A stretch of DNA of 36,944 bases, from assembly GCA_964498075.1 (NCBI GenBank), contig CAZCGA010000055.1, positions 1 through 36,944 of the forward strand. The letters are read 5' to 3'. This document shows positions 8,510-14,911 of this stretch, in pieces. The notes beneath the pieces were generated by a model. It saw only the letters and a list, made by a program, of their open reading frames with translations. It had not been told where the DNA came from and did no database searches. This stretch comes from CAZCGA01 sp964498075. Its GTDB lineage: Bacteria; Desulfobacterota; Binatia; HRBIN30. Both the position numbers and the translations under genes were made by a program. Position 1 is the first letter of the stretch. Each line of letters starts with the position of its first letter.

Positions 8510-9643
8510 TCAGGTATCCAGGCAGGTCGACAACACGGTGCGTGCCGCCCGTGCCTCGGCAAACACACGCGCTCCGATTCTGACTGAGAAGCACGGAACC
8601 GCGCCGGCCAGGGCCGCAAGAAGTGATTCGTCCGCACCTGGCGGACGGACGCAGCCCGTGAAGTGCTCGAAGACAGTTGGGCCGTCCTTTCCGGAGCGCA
8701 GGCCGAACCGCGCCTGGCGCAGCCACGGCGCCGTTTCCGCCGCACCGAGGCGATCGACGGCGAAACCTTCGGTGTCCGCGTGGGCTTGCGGAAAGGCGAT
8801 CGCCGTCAGGCGGGCGCACGGCGACAGCGAGACGCCGAGCTGCCGCGCGAGCTGAGCTGGAGAGAGCGTCAGGCGGACCGTTCCGTCGACACCGCCGACC
8901 AGCGCGCGCTCGGCGTCCGCCTCGGCGAGCGTCAAGTGGGCGGGCCGTTCGACCCGCGGAATCGCGCCGAAGGAATATGGAAGCAGGCGTAGCGTATCGG
9001 GTCGTAGGCTGACGATCGTGGGCACCCCGCGCACCTCGAAGGCGTCGCCCGTACGGCTGAGCAGGACGCGGTCGTTGGCAAGGATGCTCGCGCCGGTCGA
9101 GGCCGCGAGGTAGGCGAGTAGCGTCGTCTTCCCCGCCCCTTTGGGTCCCGCCAAGAGCAAGGCGCGGCCGCCTGTCTCGAGCGCTGCCGCGTGAAGCTGG
9201 ATGTTATCGGGGCTGGCGAGCGCCCGGGACGTCGCGATCTCCCGGATCACGCGCATCGCCACGGTTCGGGAGCGGTCCGAAGCGGGGTGGACCAGGACGT
9301 CGACTCGCCTTCCGAAGAGCCGACACAGGACGCCGTGCTTGGCATTCTCGAACAGAGTCGCCCCCGAGGCAGCCCATGAGGGTCGGCGGGTCACCTCGCG
9401 ATCGAGCGCAAAGCACGCGGCGTCCGTGAGCGGACCCGCGGGGCGAGTCGCAGCCGCATCCCGGTAGGCAGCTTCCTCGGCCAGGATCGCCACGCAGAAG
9501 TCCGCCGTCTCCCCCGATCGAATCTCGAAGGCGGGAGTGAGGAACTCGTCGAGCCACTGCAGCGCTGCCGGCAGGTCACACGCCACTTCGATCGCGGTAT
9601 TCAACAAGCCGTAACAGCGCATGACCGGAGGCTCATCTCGCAT
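8510..9643 (-). CDS. HPr kinase/phosphorylase-like P-loop protein
   Basis: 377 residues from the ATG at 9643. Residues 1-140 form an N-terminal domain that begins M-R-D-E-P-P-V-M-R-C-Y-G. A kinase-like C-terminal domain follows, with H151 (H-A-A-A-L-E), Walker A G-P-K-G-A-G-K-T at 166-173 and A-N-D-R-V-L-L at 189-195, the usual layout of HprK C-terminal domains. Stand-alone HprK-like proteins of this type occur with lasso-peptide and asparagine-synthetase clusters; a paeninodin-type homologue phosphorylates the peptide's C-terminal Ser. Here it sits upstream of the APH-like gene and divergent from asnB. There is no Shine-Dalgarno site, and the promoter lies so close that the mRNA should be almost leaderless. 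Its promoter plus first 60-90 codons are repeated at 11760 and 12652. Confidence 0.8.
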   Translation of the reverse strand: MRDEPPVMRCYGLLNTAIEVACDLPAALQWLDEFLTPAFEIRSGETADFCVAILAEEAAYRDAAATRPAGPLTDAACFALDREVTRRPSWAASGATLFENAKHGVLCRLFGRRVDVLVHPASDRSRTVAMRVIREIATSRALASPDNIQLHAAALETGGRALLLAGPKGAGKTTLLAYLAASTGASILANDRVLLSRTGDAFEVRGVPTIVSLRPDTLRLLPYSFGAIPRVERPAHLTLAEADAERALVGGVDGTVRLTLSPAQLARQLGVSLSPCARLTAIAFPQAHADTEGFAVDRLGAAETAPWLRQARFGLRSGKDGPTVFEHFTGCVRPPGADESLLAALAGAVPCFSVRIGARVFAEARAARTVLSTCLDT

Positions 9644-9715
9644 TGCTGCCGCCGTATATTCGCCGCCGGAACCGCTGTCAACGCATGGCCCTCCCGCACC
9701 CGACGACAGGCCCTG
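9381..9715. repeat. Repeat copy 1: 5' third of HPr-kinase-like gene, its promoter and an integrase-derived tail
   Basis: About 335 bp. Read on the minus strand it holds codons 1 to about 88 of the intact HPr-kinase-like gene, preceded by a promoter and by the sequence CCCGACGACAGGCCCTG. On the plus strand that last piece matches the integron-integrase remnant at 12900. Copies 2 (11760-12098) and 3 (12652-12927) follow. By my reading copies 1 and 3 differ at only about eight positions over their shared 230 bp of gene and promoter, so the duplication is recent. Confidence 0.9.
9653..9681 (-). promoter_or_regulatory. Sigma-70-type promoter of the HPr-kinase-like gene (copy 1)
   Basis: On the minus strand TTGACA (9681-9676), a 17-bp spacer and TATACG (9658-9653). 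The ATG at 9643 is only 9 bp past the -10 box, so transcription should start 2-4 bases before the start codon. That matches the lack of a ribosome binding site. The same boxes and spacing occur in copies 2 and 3. Confidence 0.7.
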
Positions 9716-9794
9716 CTCGCCGCCCTGGAGCCAAACGATGGAGGTTGTCGCCCCTTGCCGCTAGGCGCCAAGGGGGGGCATATCATTCGCGGAC

Positions 9795-11663
9795 ATGTGC
9801 GGCATCGCTGCCATCGTTACGGAGTCGGAAGATGACCTACGGGAGCGGATCAGCGCGATGGTCCGCACTTTAGTACATCGCGGCCCTGACGATGAGGGCA
9901 TCGAGGTCTTGACTGAAGACGGCGCGGCGCTTGGTGTGCGCCGGCTGAGCATCGTCGACGTCGACGATGGCCACCAGCCAATGTGGGACGAGGCCCGTCG
10001 TTTCGTGGTCGTTTTCAACGGCGAGATCTACAACGCTGCCGAACTGCGCCGGGTGCTCGAGGACCTCGGCCATCGCTTCGCGACCAACCACAGCGACACC
10101 GAGACAATCGTGCATGGCTTCGAGCAATGGGGCGCCGGACTCGTTCCGAAGCTGAACGGCATGTTTGCCTTCGCCGTCTGGGACCGACAACGGCGTCGAC
10201 TGTTCGTTGCCCGTGACCGGGTAGGCGAAAAGCCCCTTTATGTATGCCGCCTGCCGCGAGGTTACGCCATCGCATCCGAGGTCAAGGCGTTTCTTACCCA
10301 TCCAGGGCTCGAGCGGGCGGTCGACTTCGCGGCGCTGGACCAGTATCTCAGTTTCCGCTTCAGCCTCACGCCCCGCACAATCCTACAACACGTCCACAAG
10401 CTGCCTCCAGGGAGCTATGCCTTCATCGACGCCAGAGGCATCGATGTCCAGTCGTACTGGCGCTATCGTTCCCGCCCGCAAACCTGGCAGTGGCCCGAGC
10501 TGCTAGAGGCTCTGGACGCGGCGCTAAACCGAGCCGTGCAGAGCCGGCTCGTGTCGGACGTGCCGGTCGGCCTCTTCCTCAGTAGCGGTCTCGACTCAAA
10601 CACAGTCGCCTATTACATGAAGCGCCACAAGAACGAGGTCGACGCTTTTACCATCGGTTTCGCAGCGCCCGGCGCGCCGGACGAGAGGCGCTGCGCGAAG
10701 CTGGCAGCGGACCGCCTTGGGATTCGGCTGCACACGGCGCTGATCTCGGATCAGGACGTGCTTGATGCCTTCACGCGTTACGCCGACGTACTGGATGACC
10801 ATATCGGTCTTGCCTCCGGCCTGCCGATCTACCTCGTTAGCGCCATGGCTTCTGCGGACGTGAAAGTCGCGCTCTGCGGGGAAGGAAGCGACGAGACCCT
10901 GATGGGATACCGCCAGTTCAGCGCAGCGGGGTTCTACCTCGCAGCCGAGCGCCTGCCGCTCTTTCTGCGCCGTGGGTTGGAAGCCCTCGGCCGAAGTTTG
11001 CCCGAAATCGGACTGTTCCGTAGGCCGAAGCGGGTCTTTGAGTGTCTTCCGATGCCGGCCAGCCACCGACTATTGGCAGGAATGGGTAACTCGATGGCCG
11101 AGCGCTCGGTTCTTTCTCCCGAGGTCCGCGCGCAACTGCCGACGTCGGTCTTCGTTGAAGCCGAGGCCGCCCTGCCGAGTCTGCATGATGGTACGGTCCT
11201 TCCCGAAGACCAGGCGATTGCAGCTTACGTCCAGGCCTTTCTGCCTGAGAGCATGCTACTACGCCTCGACCGGGCGAGTATGGCGAACTCACTGGAGGTG
11301 CGCTCACCTTTCTTGGACCCGGACCTGATCGATCTCTTCGAGACGGTTCCGGCATCCATGAAGCTGCATCGGGGTACCGGCAAATATCTGCTGCGCAGAC
11401 TTATGCGCGGACGCATCCCGGACGAGGTCATGGACCATCCGAAAGTGCAGTTCATACCCCCGTTGAGCAACTGGCTCAGGGGGGTCCTCAAGCCCTTCGT
11501 GCTCGAGTATCTGAGCCCTCAGCGAATGCGAAATGGGGGTATCTTCCAGCCCCAGGCCGTGGCCGAAGCCGTCGAGCAGCTCATGTCGAATGGCCAACGG
11601 TTCGACACTGTCTGGACGATTCTTGTGTTTGAGATGTGGCGGGAACGATGGCTGAAGTCATAG
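9795..11663 (+). CDS. asnB: Glutamine-dependent asparagine synthetase
   Basis: 622 residues from the ATG at 9795, which places the glutaminase nucleophile at Cys2 (M-C-G-I-A-A-I). The N-terminal glutaminase domain carries H-R-G-P-D-D and F-N-G-E-I-Y-N. The synthetase domain carries the PP-loop L-S-S-G-L-D-S near residue 260 and C-G-E-G-S-D-E near 362. Both active sites look complete, so this is a full-length class II enzyme, which adenylates a carboxylate and amidates it. In lasso-peptide clusters a homologue closes the macrolactam ring; in surface-sugar clusters such enzymes amidate uronic acids. The neighbours (HPr-kinase-like, APH-like, nucleotidyltransferase-fold) suggest a specialised role rather than plain asparagine supply. 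The gene lies between repeat copies 1 and 2. Confidence 0.92.
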   Translation: MCGIAAIVTESEDDLRERISAMVRTLVHRGPDDEGIEVLTEDGAALGVRRLSIVDVDDGHQPMWDEARRFVVVFNGEIYNAAELRRVLEDLGHRFATNHSDTETIVHGFEQWGAGLVPKLNGMFAFAVWDRQRRRLFVARDRVGEKPLYVCRLPRGYAIASEVKAFLTHPGLERAVDFAALDQYLSFRFSLTPRTILQHVHKLPPGSYAFIDARGIDVQSYWRYRSRPQTWQWPELLEALDAALNRAVQSRLVSDVPVGLFLSSGLDSNTVAYYMKRHKNEVDAFTIGFAAPGAPDERRCAKLAADRLGIRLHTALISDQDVLDAFTRYADVLDDHIGLASGLPIYLVSAMASADVKVALCGEGSDETLMGYRQFSAAGFYLAAERLPLFLRRGLEALGRSLPEIGLFRRPKRVFECLPMPASHRLLAGMGNSMAERSVLSPEVRAQLPTSVFVEAEAALPSLHDGTVLPEDQAIAAYVQAFLPESMLLRLDRASMANSLEVRSPFLDPDLIDLFETVPASMKLHRGTGKYLLRRLMRGRIPDEVMDHPKVQFIPPLSNWLRGVLKPFVLEYLSPQRMRNGGIFQPQAVAEAVEQLMSNGQRFDTVWTILVFEMWRERWLKS

Positions 11664-12022
11664 GCGGGAACCTCTGGCGGCTGTTTCCACCTCCTAACTA
11701 ATCCTCCTCCTGTCTTCGCCCGCCGTTGTCGGCCCATCGTCTGCCTCCTTTGCATTGATGGTCGGCGGGTCACCTCGCGATCGAGCGCAAAGCACGCGGC
11801 AACAGTGAGCGGGCCCGCGGCGCGAGTCGCAGCGGCTTCCCGGTAGGCAGCTCCCTCGGCCAGGATCGCAACGGAGAAGTCCGCCTTCTCCCCCGATCGG
11901 ACCTCGAAGGTGGGAGTGAGGAACTCGTCGAGCCACTGCAGCGCTGCCGGCAGGTCACACGCCACTTCGATCGCGGTGTTCAACAAGCCGTAACAGCGCA
12001 TCACCAGAGGCTCAGTTCGCAT
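11519..12022 (-). pseudogene. Truncated HPr-kinase-like gene, second copy, running antisense into asnB
   Basis: From the ATG at 12022 the first 88 codons match the HPr-kinase-like protein (M-R-T-E-P-L-V-M-R-C-Y-G onward), stopping after T-R-R-P-S. The frame then stays open for about 79 codons of unrelated sequence, the last part being the antisense of the asnB 3' end. No P-loop is present, so no kinase can be made. The promoter in front is intact, so an antisense transcript over the asnB tail is possible. Confidence 0.75.
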
Positions 12023-12098
12023 AGCGGCCGCCGTATATTCGCCGTCGAAACCGCTGTCAACGCATGCGGTGCCCATCCGCACCCGACGACAGGCCCTG
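11760..12098. repeat. Repeat copy 2 of the HPr-kinase-like 5' region
   Basis: About 339 bp, same content and orientation as copy 1: gene 5' part, promoter, and a tail ending CCCGACGACAGGCCCTG. It starts at GGTCGGCGGG, exactly as copy 1 does at 9381. The stretch between copy 1 and this copy contains only asnB. Confidence 0.88.
12032..12060 (-). promoter_or_regulatory. Promoter in repeat copy 2
   Basis: TTGACA (12060-12055), 17-bp spacer, TATACG (12037-12032) on the minus strand, 9 bp before the ATG at 12022. Both boxes and spacing are identical to copy 1, although several spacer and coding bases changed. Confidence 0.6.
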
Positions 12099-12136
12099 GT
12101 CGACACCAGCCTGTCGTGTTCATTGAGCGCCACGAC

Positions 12137-12143
12137 GTTAGAC
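12137..12143 (+). other. Integron core-like box GTTAGAC before the DUF433 cassette
   Basis: GTTAGAC fits the GTTRRRY core and is preceded by a short hairpin arm pair (GTCGTG at 12113-12118 and CACGAC at 12131-12136). Its exact reverse complement GTCTAAC lies at 12601-12607 just after the toxin fragment, as expected for the two ends of one cassette. Confidence 0.4.
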
Positions 12144-12212
12144 CCTCTGTTGGCCGGCAAACTGGGCAGCGTGCGCCGCTCGTGGTATGAGAGTGAAGCT
12201 GGAGGCGAGAGC

Positions 12213-12443
12213 ATGATCGGACTCAGACGCATCACGGTCGACGCAGCTGTCATGGGCGGGAAGCCTTGCATCCGTGGAATGCGCGTTACGGTCGGCACGA
12301 TCGTCGGGTTGATCGCAACCGGCCACCGCGAGGAGGAGATCCTGCGCCTCTATCCATACCTCGAAGCGGAAGACATTCGGGAGGCGCTGTCGTACGCCGC
12401 GTGGCGTGCGGAAGAGATTGAGGTACCGCTGGTCGTTCCGTGA
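12213..12443 (+). CDS. DUF433 antitoxin of a DUF433/DUF5615 (VapBC-like) module
   Basis: 76 residues from the ATG at 12213, with a clear GGAGG at 12201-12205; a longer reading upstream lacks any homology. The signature M-G-G-K-P-C-I-R-G-M-R-V-T-V at residues 13-26 is the DUF433 N-terminal motif. It is followed by a helix-turn-helix-like segment (E-E-E-I-L-R-L-Y-P-Y-L) that should bind DNA and the partner toxin. Stop and toxin start overlap (GTGA). The toxin behind it is truncated, so this antitoxin is probably an orphan. A GTTAGAC box at 12137-12143 and its exact complement GTCTAAC at 12601-12607 bracket the pair, as core sites bracket an integron cassette. Confidence 0.85.
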   Translation: MIGLRRITVDAAVMGGKPCIRGMRVTVGTIVGLIATGHREEEILRLYPYLEAEDIREALSYAAWRAEEIEVPLVVP

Positions 12444-12736
12444 GGTTGGTCATCGATATGAACCTCTCCCCCGAGTGGGTGACGGTTCTTCAACGCCACG
12501 GTTGGGAAGCCGTCCATTGGTCGACCGTGGGCGACTCCCGCGCCACTGATCCGGAGATCATGGCGTGGGCAAATGCCTACCCATTACGCGGAGAGAGCGT
12601 GTCTAACTCAATCGAGCCGACCGGCTTGAGCGTCGGTACCAATCGCAATCGGCATCCCGGTAGGCAGCTTCCTCGGCCAGGATCGCAACGCAGAAGTCCG
12701 CCTTCTCCCCCGATCGGACCTCGAAGGCGGGAGTGA
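12440..12736 (+). pseudogene. Truncated DUF5615 (PIN-like) toxin
   Basis: Residues 1-46, from the GTG at 12440, match the start of DUF5615 toxins: M-R-L-V-I-D-M-N-L-S-P with the first catalytic Asp, then H-W-S-T-V-G-D and D-P-E-I-M-A-W-A. The homology stops near 12577. The rest of the PIN-like fold, including the second acidic cluster, is missing; the frame continues through an attC-like end and then into repeat copy 3 read backwards. The product should be inactive. Confidence 0.8.
12601..12633 (+). other. attC-like cassette end, incomplete
   Basis: GTCTAAC (12601-12607) is a perfect RYYYAAC box. An imperfect hairpin follows: TCA/TGA (12608-12610 with 12627-12629) and AGCCG/CGGCT (12615-12619 with 12622-12626). 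The site then reads GCGT but continues CGG instead of the expected TTRRRY, so the 3' core has been lost. Confidence 0.45.
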
Positions 12737-12839
12737 GGAACTCGTCGAGCCACTGCAGCGCCGCCGGCGGGTCACACGCCACTTCGATCGCGGTATTCAA
12801 CAAGCCGTAACAGCGCATCACCGGAGGCTCATCTCGCAT
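12603..12839 (-). pseudogene. Truncated HPr-kinase-like gene, third copy
   Basis: From the ATG at 12839 the first 63 residues match the HPr-kinase-like protein (M-R-D-E-P-P-V-M-R-C-Y-G; only a few substitutions). A short unrelated tail follows and a stop. The kinase domain is absent. The leaderless-type promoter in front is intact. Confidence 0.8.
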
Positions 12840-12927
12840 TGCTGCCGCCGTATATTCGCCGTCGGAACCGCTGTCAACGCATGCGGTGCCCATCCGCACC
12901 CGACGACAGGCCCTGCTCGCCGCCCTT
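12652..12927. repeat. Repeat copy 3 of the HPr-kinase-like 5' region, continuing into the integrase remnant
   Basis: About 276 bp. It begins later in the gene than copies 1 and 2 (at GCATCCCGGTAGGCAGCTT, found at the matching place in copy 1) and ends in CCCGACGACAGGCCCTG. This is the only copy in which that tail continues into recognisable integrase sequence, so it is probably the parental junction. Confidence 0.88.
12849..12877 (-). promoter_or_regulatory. Promoter in repeat copy 3
   Basis: TTGACA (12877-12872), 17-bp spacer, TATACG (12854-12849) on the minus strand, 9 bp before the ATG at 12839; identical layout to copies 1 and 2. Confidence 0.6.
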
Positions 12928-13066
12928 GACGGCGTCGCATTGATCATGGCAATGCTGCTCTACGGTGCAGGGTAGCGCCTCATACACCCACGTGCTCAAC
13001 CGCGGCGGCCGCGGCGTGCAGAGCCCGACGGACGGCCTGCTCGGCAGAGACAATCCGGGGCGATAG
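12886..13066 (+). pseudogene. Integron-type tyrosine recombinase (IntI) remnant, 5'-truncated and internally deleted
   Basis: Two pieces of one protein lie close together in different frames. 12886-12972 reads V-P-I-R-T-R-R-Q-A-L-L-A-A-L-D-G then A-M-L-L-Y-G-A-G, the region just before the catalytic G-L-R-L of integron integrases. 12983-13066 reads Y-T-H-V-L-N-R-G-G-R-G-V-Q-S-P-T-D-G and ends at a TAG. That piece carries the nucleophilic Tyr and the C-terminal V-L-N-R-G-G-x-G-V-x-S-P signature of integron-type and closely related integrases. The 100-plus residues in between and the whole N-terminus are gone, so it cannot be active. The Tyr end faces the cassette-like genes downstream. Confidence 0.7.
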
Positions 13067-13250
13067 CCAGCGCTATGCGCTGCGTATCAGAATCGTGTGT
13101 GGAGGGGAGATCGAGACCCAAGTCGTTGGACGCGCAACGCACAGTCCCGGCAGCGGAGACGCGGCGGATACGAAGCGCTGAGCGCTTGGGTCGCGCATTT
13201 CACTCGGACGTCGAAATGTAGTCGGCGGCGATGACAAGGGAGGGGCAGAA
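13067..13250. other. Intergenic stretch between integrase remnant and selenoprotein candidate
   Basis: I see no gene here. The last bases carry a strong ribosome binding site, GGGAGGGG at 13238-13245, for the gene starting at 13251. Confidence 0.6.
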
Positions 13251-13826
13251 ATGACCAGGGTCCGTTCTCTCGAGGGCCGCGAGGCGGGAATCCTGGCGCG
13301 GCTGATTCAAGGTCTAACCCGTTTGGCTTTCGGCCGTGCTCTGAATCCGACCAAGGTTCAAGCGCACGCCACTCGCGGGATGCTATCGTCGTTCCTCTCC
13401 AACGCGATCCTCGGGTCTGGGCGATGGGTTGTGGGCAGAGACCTGGTCCAGTTGGTCCGCATCCGGGCCGCGGCGCGCAACGGGTGCCCGTTTTGAATGG
13501 ACATGCATGCCGCCGTTGGCGGCAAGGCAGGTTTGTCGCGAGCCAAGATCGAAGCTGCCCTAGGTCTGGAGGAACCCAGCGACCTAACTGAACGCGAGCG
13601 CGTCGCCCTGGAGTACGCAGATCGCGTCAGCGCCACGCCTGTCGATGTCTCTGACGAATTCTTCGTAAGGCTAAGCAGTCTTTTCTCGGAGCGGGAGATC
13701 GTTGAGTTGACCTCACATATCGCTCACGAAAACTATAACGCCAAGATGAACCGGCCGCTGCGAGTGGAGGCCAACAACTTGTGCGAGATCCCCTTGCCTC
13801 GACCGGACCTGGAAGATTCCGAATGA
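13251..13826 (+). CDS. Carboxymuconolactone decarboxylase/AhpD-like protein, probable selenoprotein (CxxU)
   Basis: Read through one in-frame TGA at 13494-13496, this is a 191-residue CMD-family protein with a strong Shine-Dalgarno site. The first part ends V-R-I-R-A-A-A-R-N-G-C-P-F, the TGA is codon 82, and the next codons read M-D-M-H-A-A. Relatives have N-G-C-x-[FY]-C-x-x-M-H, so the TGA sits exactly at the second Cys of the redox CxxC pair and gives C79-x-x-U82. The downstream part is complete and typical: T-E-R-E-R-V-A-L-E-Y-A-D, then a family-like C-terminal helix ending H-E-N-Y-N-A-K-M-N-R. AhpD/CMD domains serve as thiol peroxidase partners or peroxidatic enzymes, and CMD/AhpD-like selenoproteins are known from metagenomes. 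A nonsense mutation is the alternative. No selenocysteine machinery gene lies in the window. Confidence 0.7.
13494..13524 (+). promoter_or_regulatory. Candidate bacterial SECIS element
   Basis: Downstream of the TGA (13494-13496) is a perfect 7-bp stem, 13508-13514 (TGCCGCC) with 13518-13524 (GGCGGCA), closed by a GTT loop at 13515-13517. Eighteen bases separate the TGA from the loop, and the first loop base is G. Both fit the minimal bacterial SECIS model (16-37 bases to the loop, G in its first two positions). The loop is at the short end of the allowed range. Confidence 0.6.
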
Positions 13827-13840
13827 GTCGTCCAGAGATA

Positions 13841-13868
13841 GCCGAACATCGGCATCCAGCGGACGCGC
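13841..13868 (+). other. attC 5' half-site
   Basis: GCCGAAC (13841-13847), ATC, GGCATC, C, AGCGG, A, CGCGC. This lines up base for base with the left arm of the complete hairpin at 13937-13964, including the two positions that become extrahelical there. No matching right arm follows, so only half a site is present. It begins 15 bp after the stop of the selenoprotein candidate, where a cassette attC should begin. Confidence 0.5.
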
Positions 13869-13936
13869 ACAAGTGGGGGCGGAATGGGGGACGTGGGTTC
13901 GAATCGTGCACAAGTCGACGGCAGAGAGCGCGTGGG

Positions 13937-14002
13937 GCCGCACATCAGCGTCCAGCCGACGCGCTTGAAAGACGCGCGCGGCTGACGCTCGGGCGTTTAG
14001 GC
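13937..14002 (+). other. attC-like recombination site (integron cassette attachment site)
   Basis: A 16-bp stem pairs 13947-13964 with 13974-13989 around a 9-base loop. Two unpaired bases lie on the top strand, C13953 and A13959, five pairs apart; on the bottom strand these are G and T, the extrahelical bases integron integrases recognise. Flanking boxes are degenerate: GCCGCAC at 13937-13943 for RYYYAAC, and GTTTAGGC at 13995-14002, one T more than GTTAGGC. A small ORF starts 6 bp after it. Confidence 0.6.
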
Positions 14003-14007
14003 AGCGG

Positions 14008-14163
14008 ATGGAACTGCGAGTCGAGCCGGAATCATTCCACATCTACCTGAAGCGCGTGAAGACCCTGGAGGCCTTCTTCGGCTCGACGGCCTGGCACACC
14101 GAGAACGCGCCCCGGTTGCCACCGGTCATGGTCGATCGAACCGCGCGCCGAGCCTCGGGCTGA
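14008..14163 (+). CDS. Small hypothetical protein (51 aa)
   Basis: An ATG six bases after the attC-like site opens a 51-codon frame (M-E-L-R-V-E-P-E-S-F-H-I-Y-L). I do not recognise it. There is no clear ribosome binding site, and the frame ends 17 bp before the sulfotransferase gene. It could be a cassette leader ORF or the tail of a truncated gene; the position right behind the core box is the main reason to list it. Confidence 0.3.
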   Translation: MELRVEPESFHIYLKRVKTLEAFFGSTAWHTENAPRLPPVMVDRTARRASG

Positions 14164-14180
14164 GGCGGACGGGAGCTTCG

Positions 14181-14828
14181 ATGGCACTCGAGCTGATCGG
14201 CGCCGGTCTGGGGCGCACCGGAACGCTCTCCCTCAAGGCCGCGCTCGAGCGGATCGGGTACGGGCCCTGCTACCACATGATGGAGGTCCTCGTTGCACCG
14301 GAGCGGGGGCGGCACTGGCTCGAGCAGACGCGGAGCGGCTCCCACGACTGGGACGCGATCTTCCACGGGTATCGGGCCACGGTCGACTGGCCGGCAGCGG
14401 CCTTCTGGCGCGAGTTGGTCGAACGCTACCCCGATGCGAAGGTCCTGCTGTCGCTGCGCGACGCCGACCGCTGGTACGACAGCGTGATGAACACCATTTA
14501 CCCCGTGATGACGCAGGGGCCCCCGGAGCGTGCGCCCGAGACCCTCCACGACTTCCACGCAATGGTGTACGCGCTGATCTTCGAGCGGACCTTCGAGGGC
14601 CGCCTCAAAGATCGCGCCCATGCCAAGCGCGTATTCGAGGAGCACAACCAGGCCGTCATCGATGCGATTCCGGCCTCCAGACTGCTCGTCTACCAGCCGG
14701 GCGACGGCTGGGAGCCCATCTGCCGCTTCCTCGACGTGCCCGTGCCGGACGAGGACTTCCCGCACCTAAACGACACGGCGTGGTACCGTGCACGCACGGG
14801 GCTCCCGGCGATCGAGCCGCATCGCTGA
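14181..14828 (+). CDS. Sulfotransferase family protein (Sulfotransfer_4-like)
   Basis: 215 residues from the ATG at 14181, preceded by GGGAG. The N-terminus M-A-L-E-L-I-G-A-G-L-G-R-T-G-T-L-S-L-K holds the phosphosulfate-binding loop of the family. V-L-L-S-L-R-D-A-D-R-W-Y-D-S near residues 92-105 is the 3'-phosphate motif. The end (L-V-Y-Q-P-G-D-G-W-E-P-I-C-R-F-L) matches the usual C-terminal part of this PAPS-dependent group, so the gene looks full length. Acceptor unknown. It stands alone among small unrelated genes, as a cassette gene would. Confidence 0.88.
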   Translation: MALELIGAGLGRTGTLSLKAALERIGYGPCYHMMEVLVAPERGRHWLEQTRSGSHDWDAIFHGYRATVDWPAAAFWRELVERYPDAKVLLSLRDADRWYDSVMNTIYPVMTQGPPERAPETLHDFHAMVYALIFERTFEGRLKDRAHAKRVFEEHNQAVIDAIPASRLLVYQPGDGWEPICRFLDVPVPDEDFPHLNDTAWYRARTGLPAIEPHR

Positions 14829-14911
14829 CGCGGGGGCACCCGGACCCGGGGACGCAGCACGAGTATCTCGTCGCACCGTCTGATGTCGACGCTTCAAGTC
14901 CAGTGGGGCCC

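Noticed and set aside
13896..13905. tRNA T-loop-like GGTTCGAATC between the attC half-site and the full site
   Set aside because: The flanking bases do not form a T-stem (GTGGG against CGTGC) and no acceptor, D or anticodon arm can be built, so it is not a tRNA or a clear tRNA-derived attachment site.
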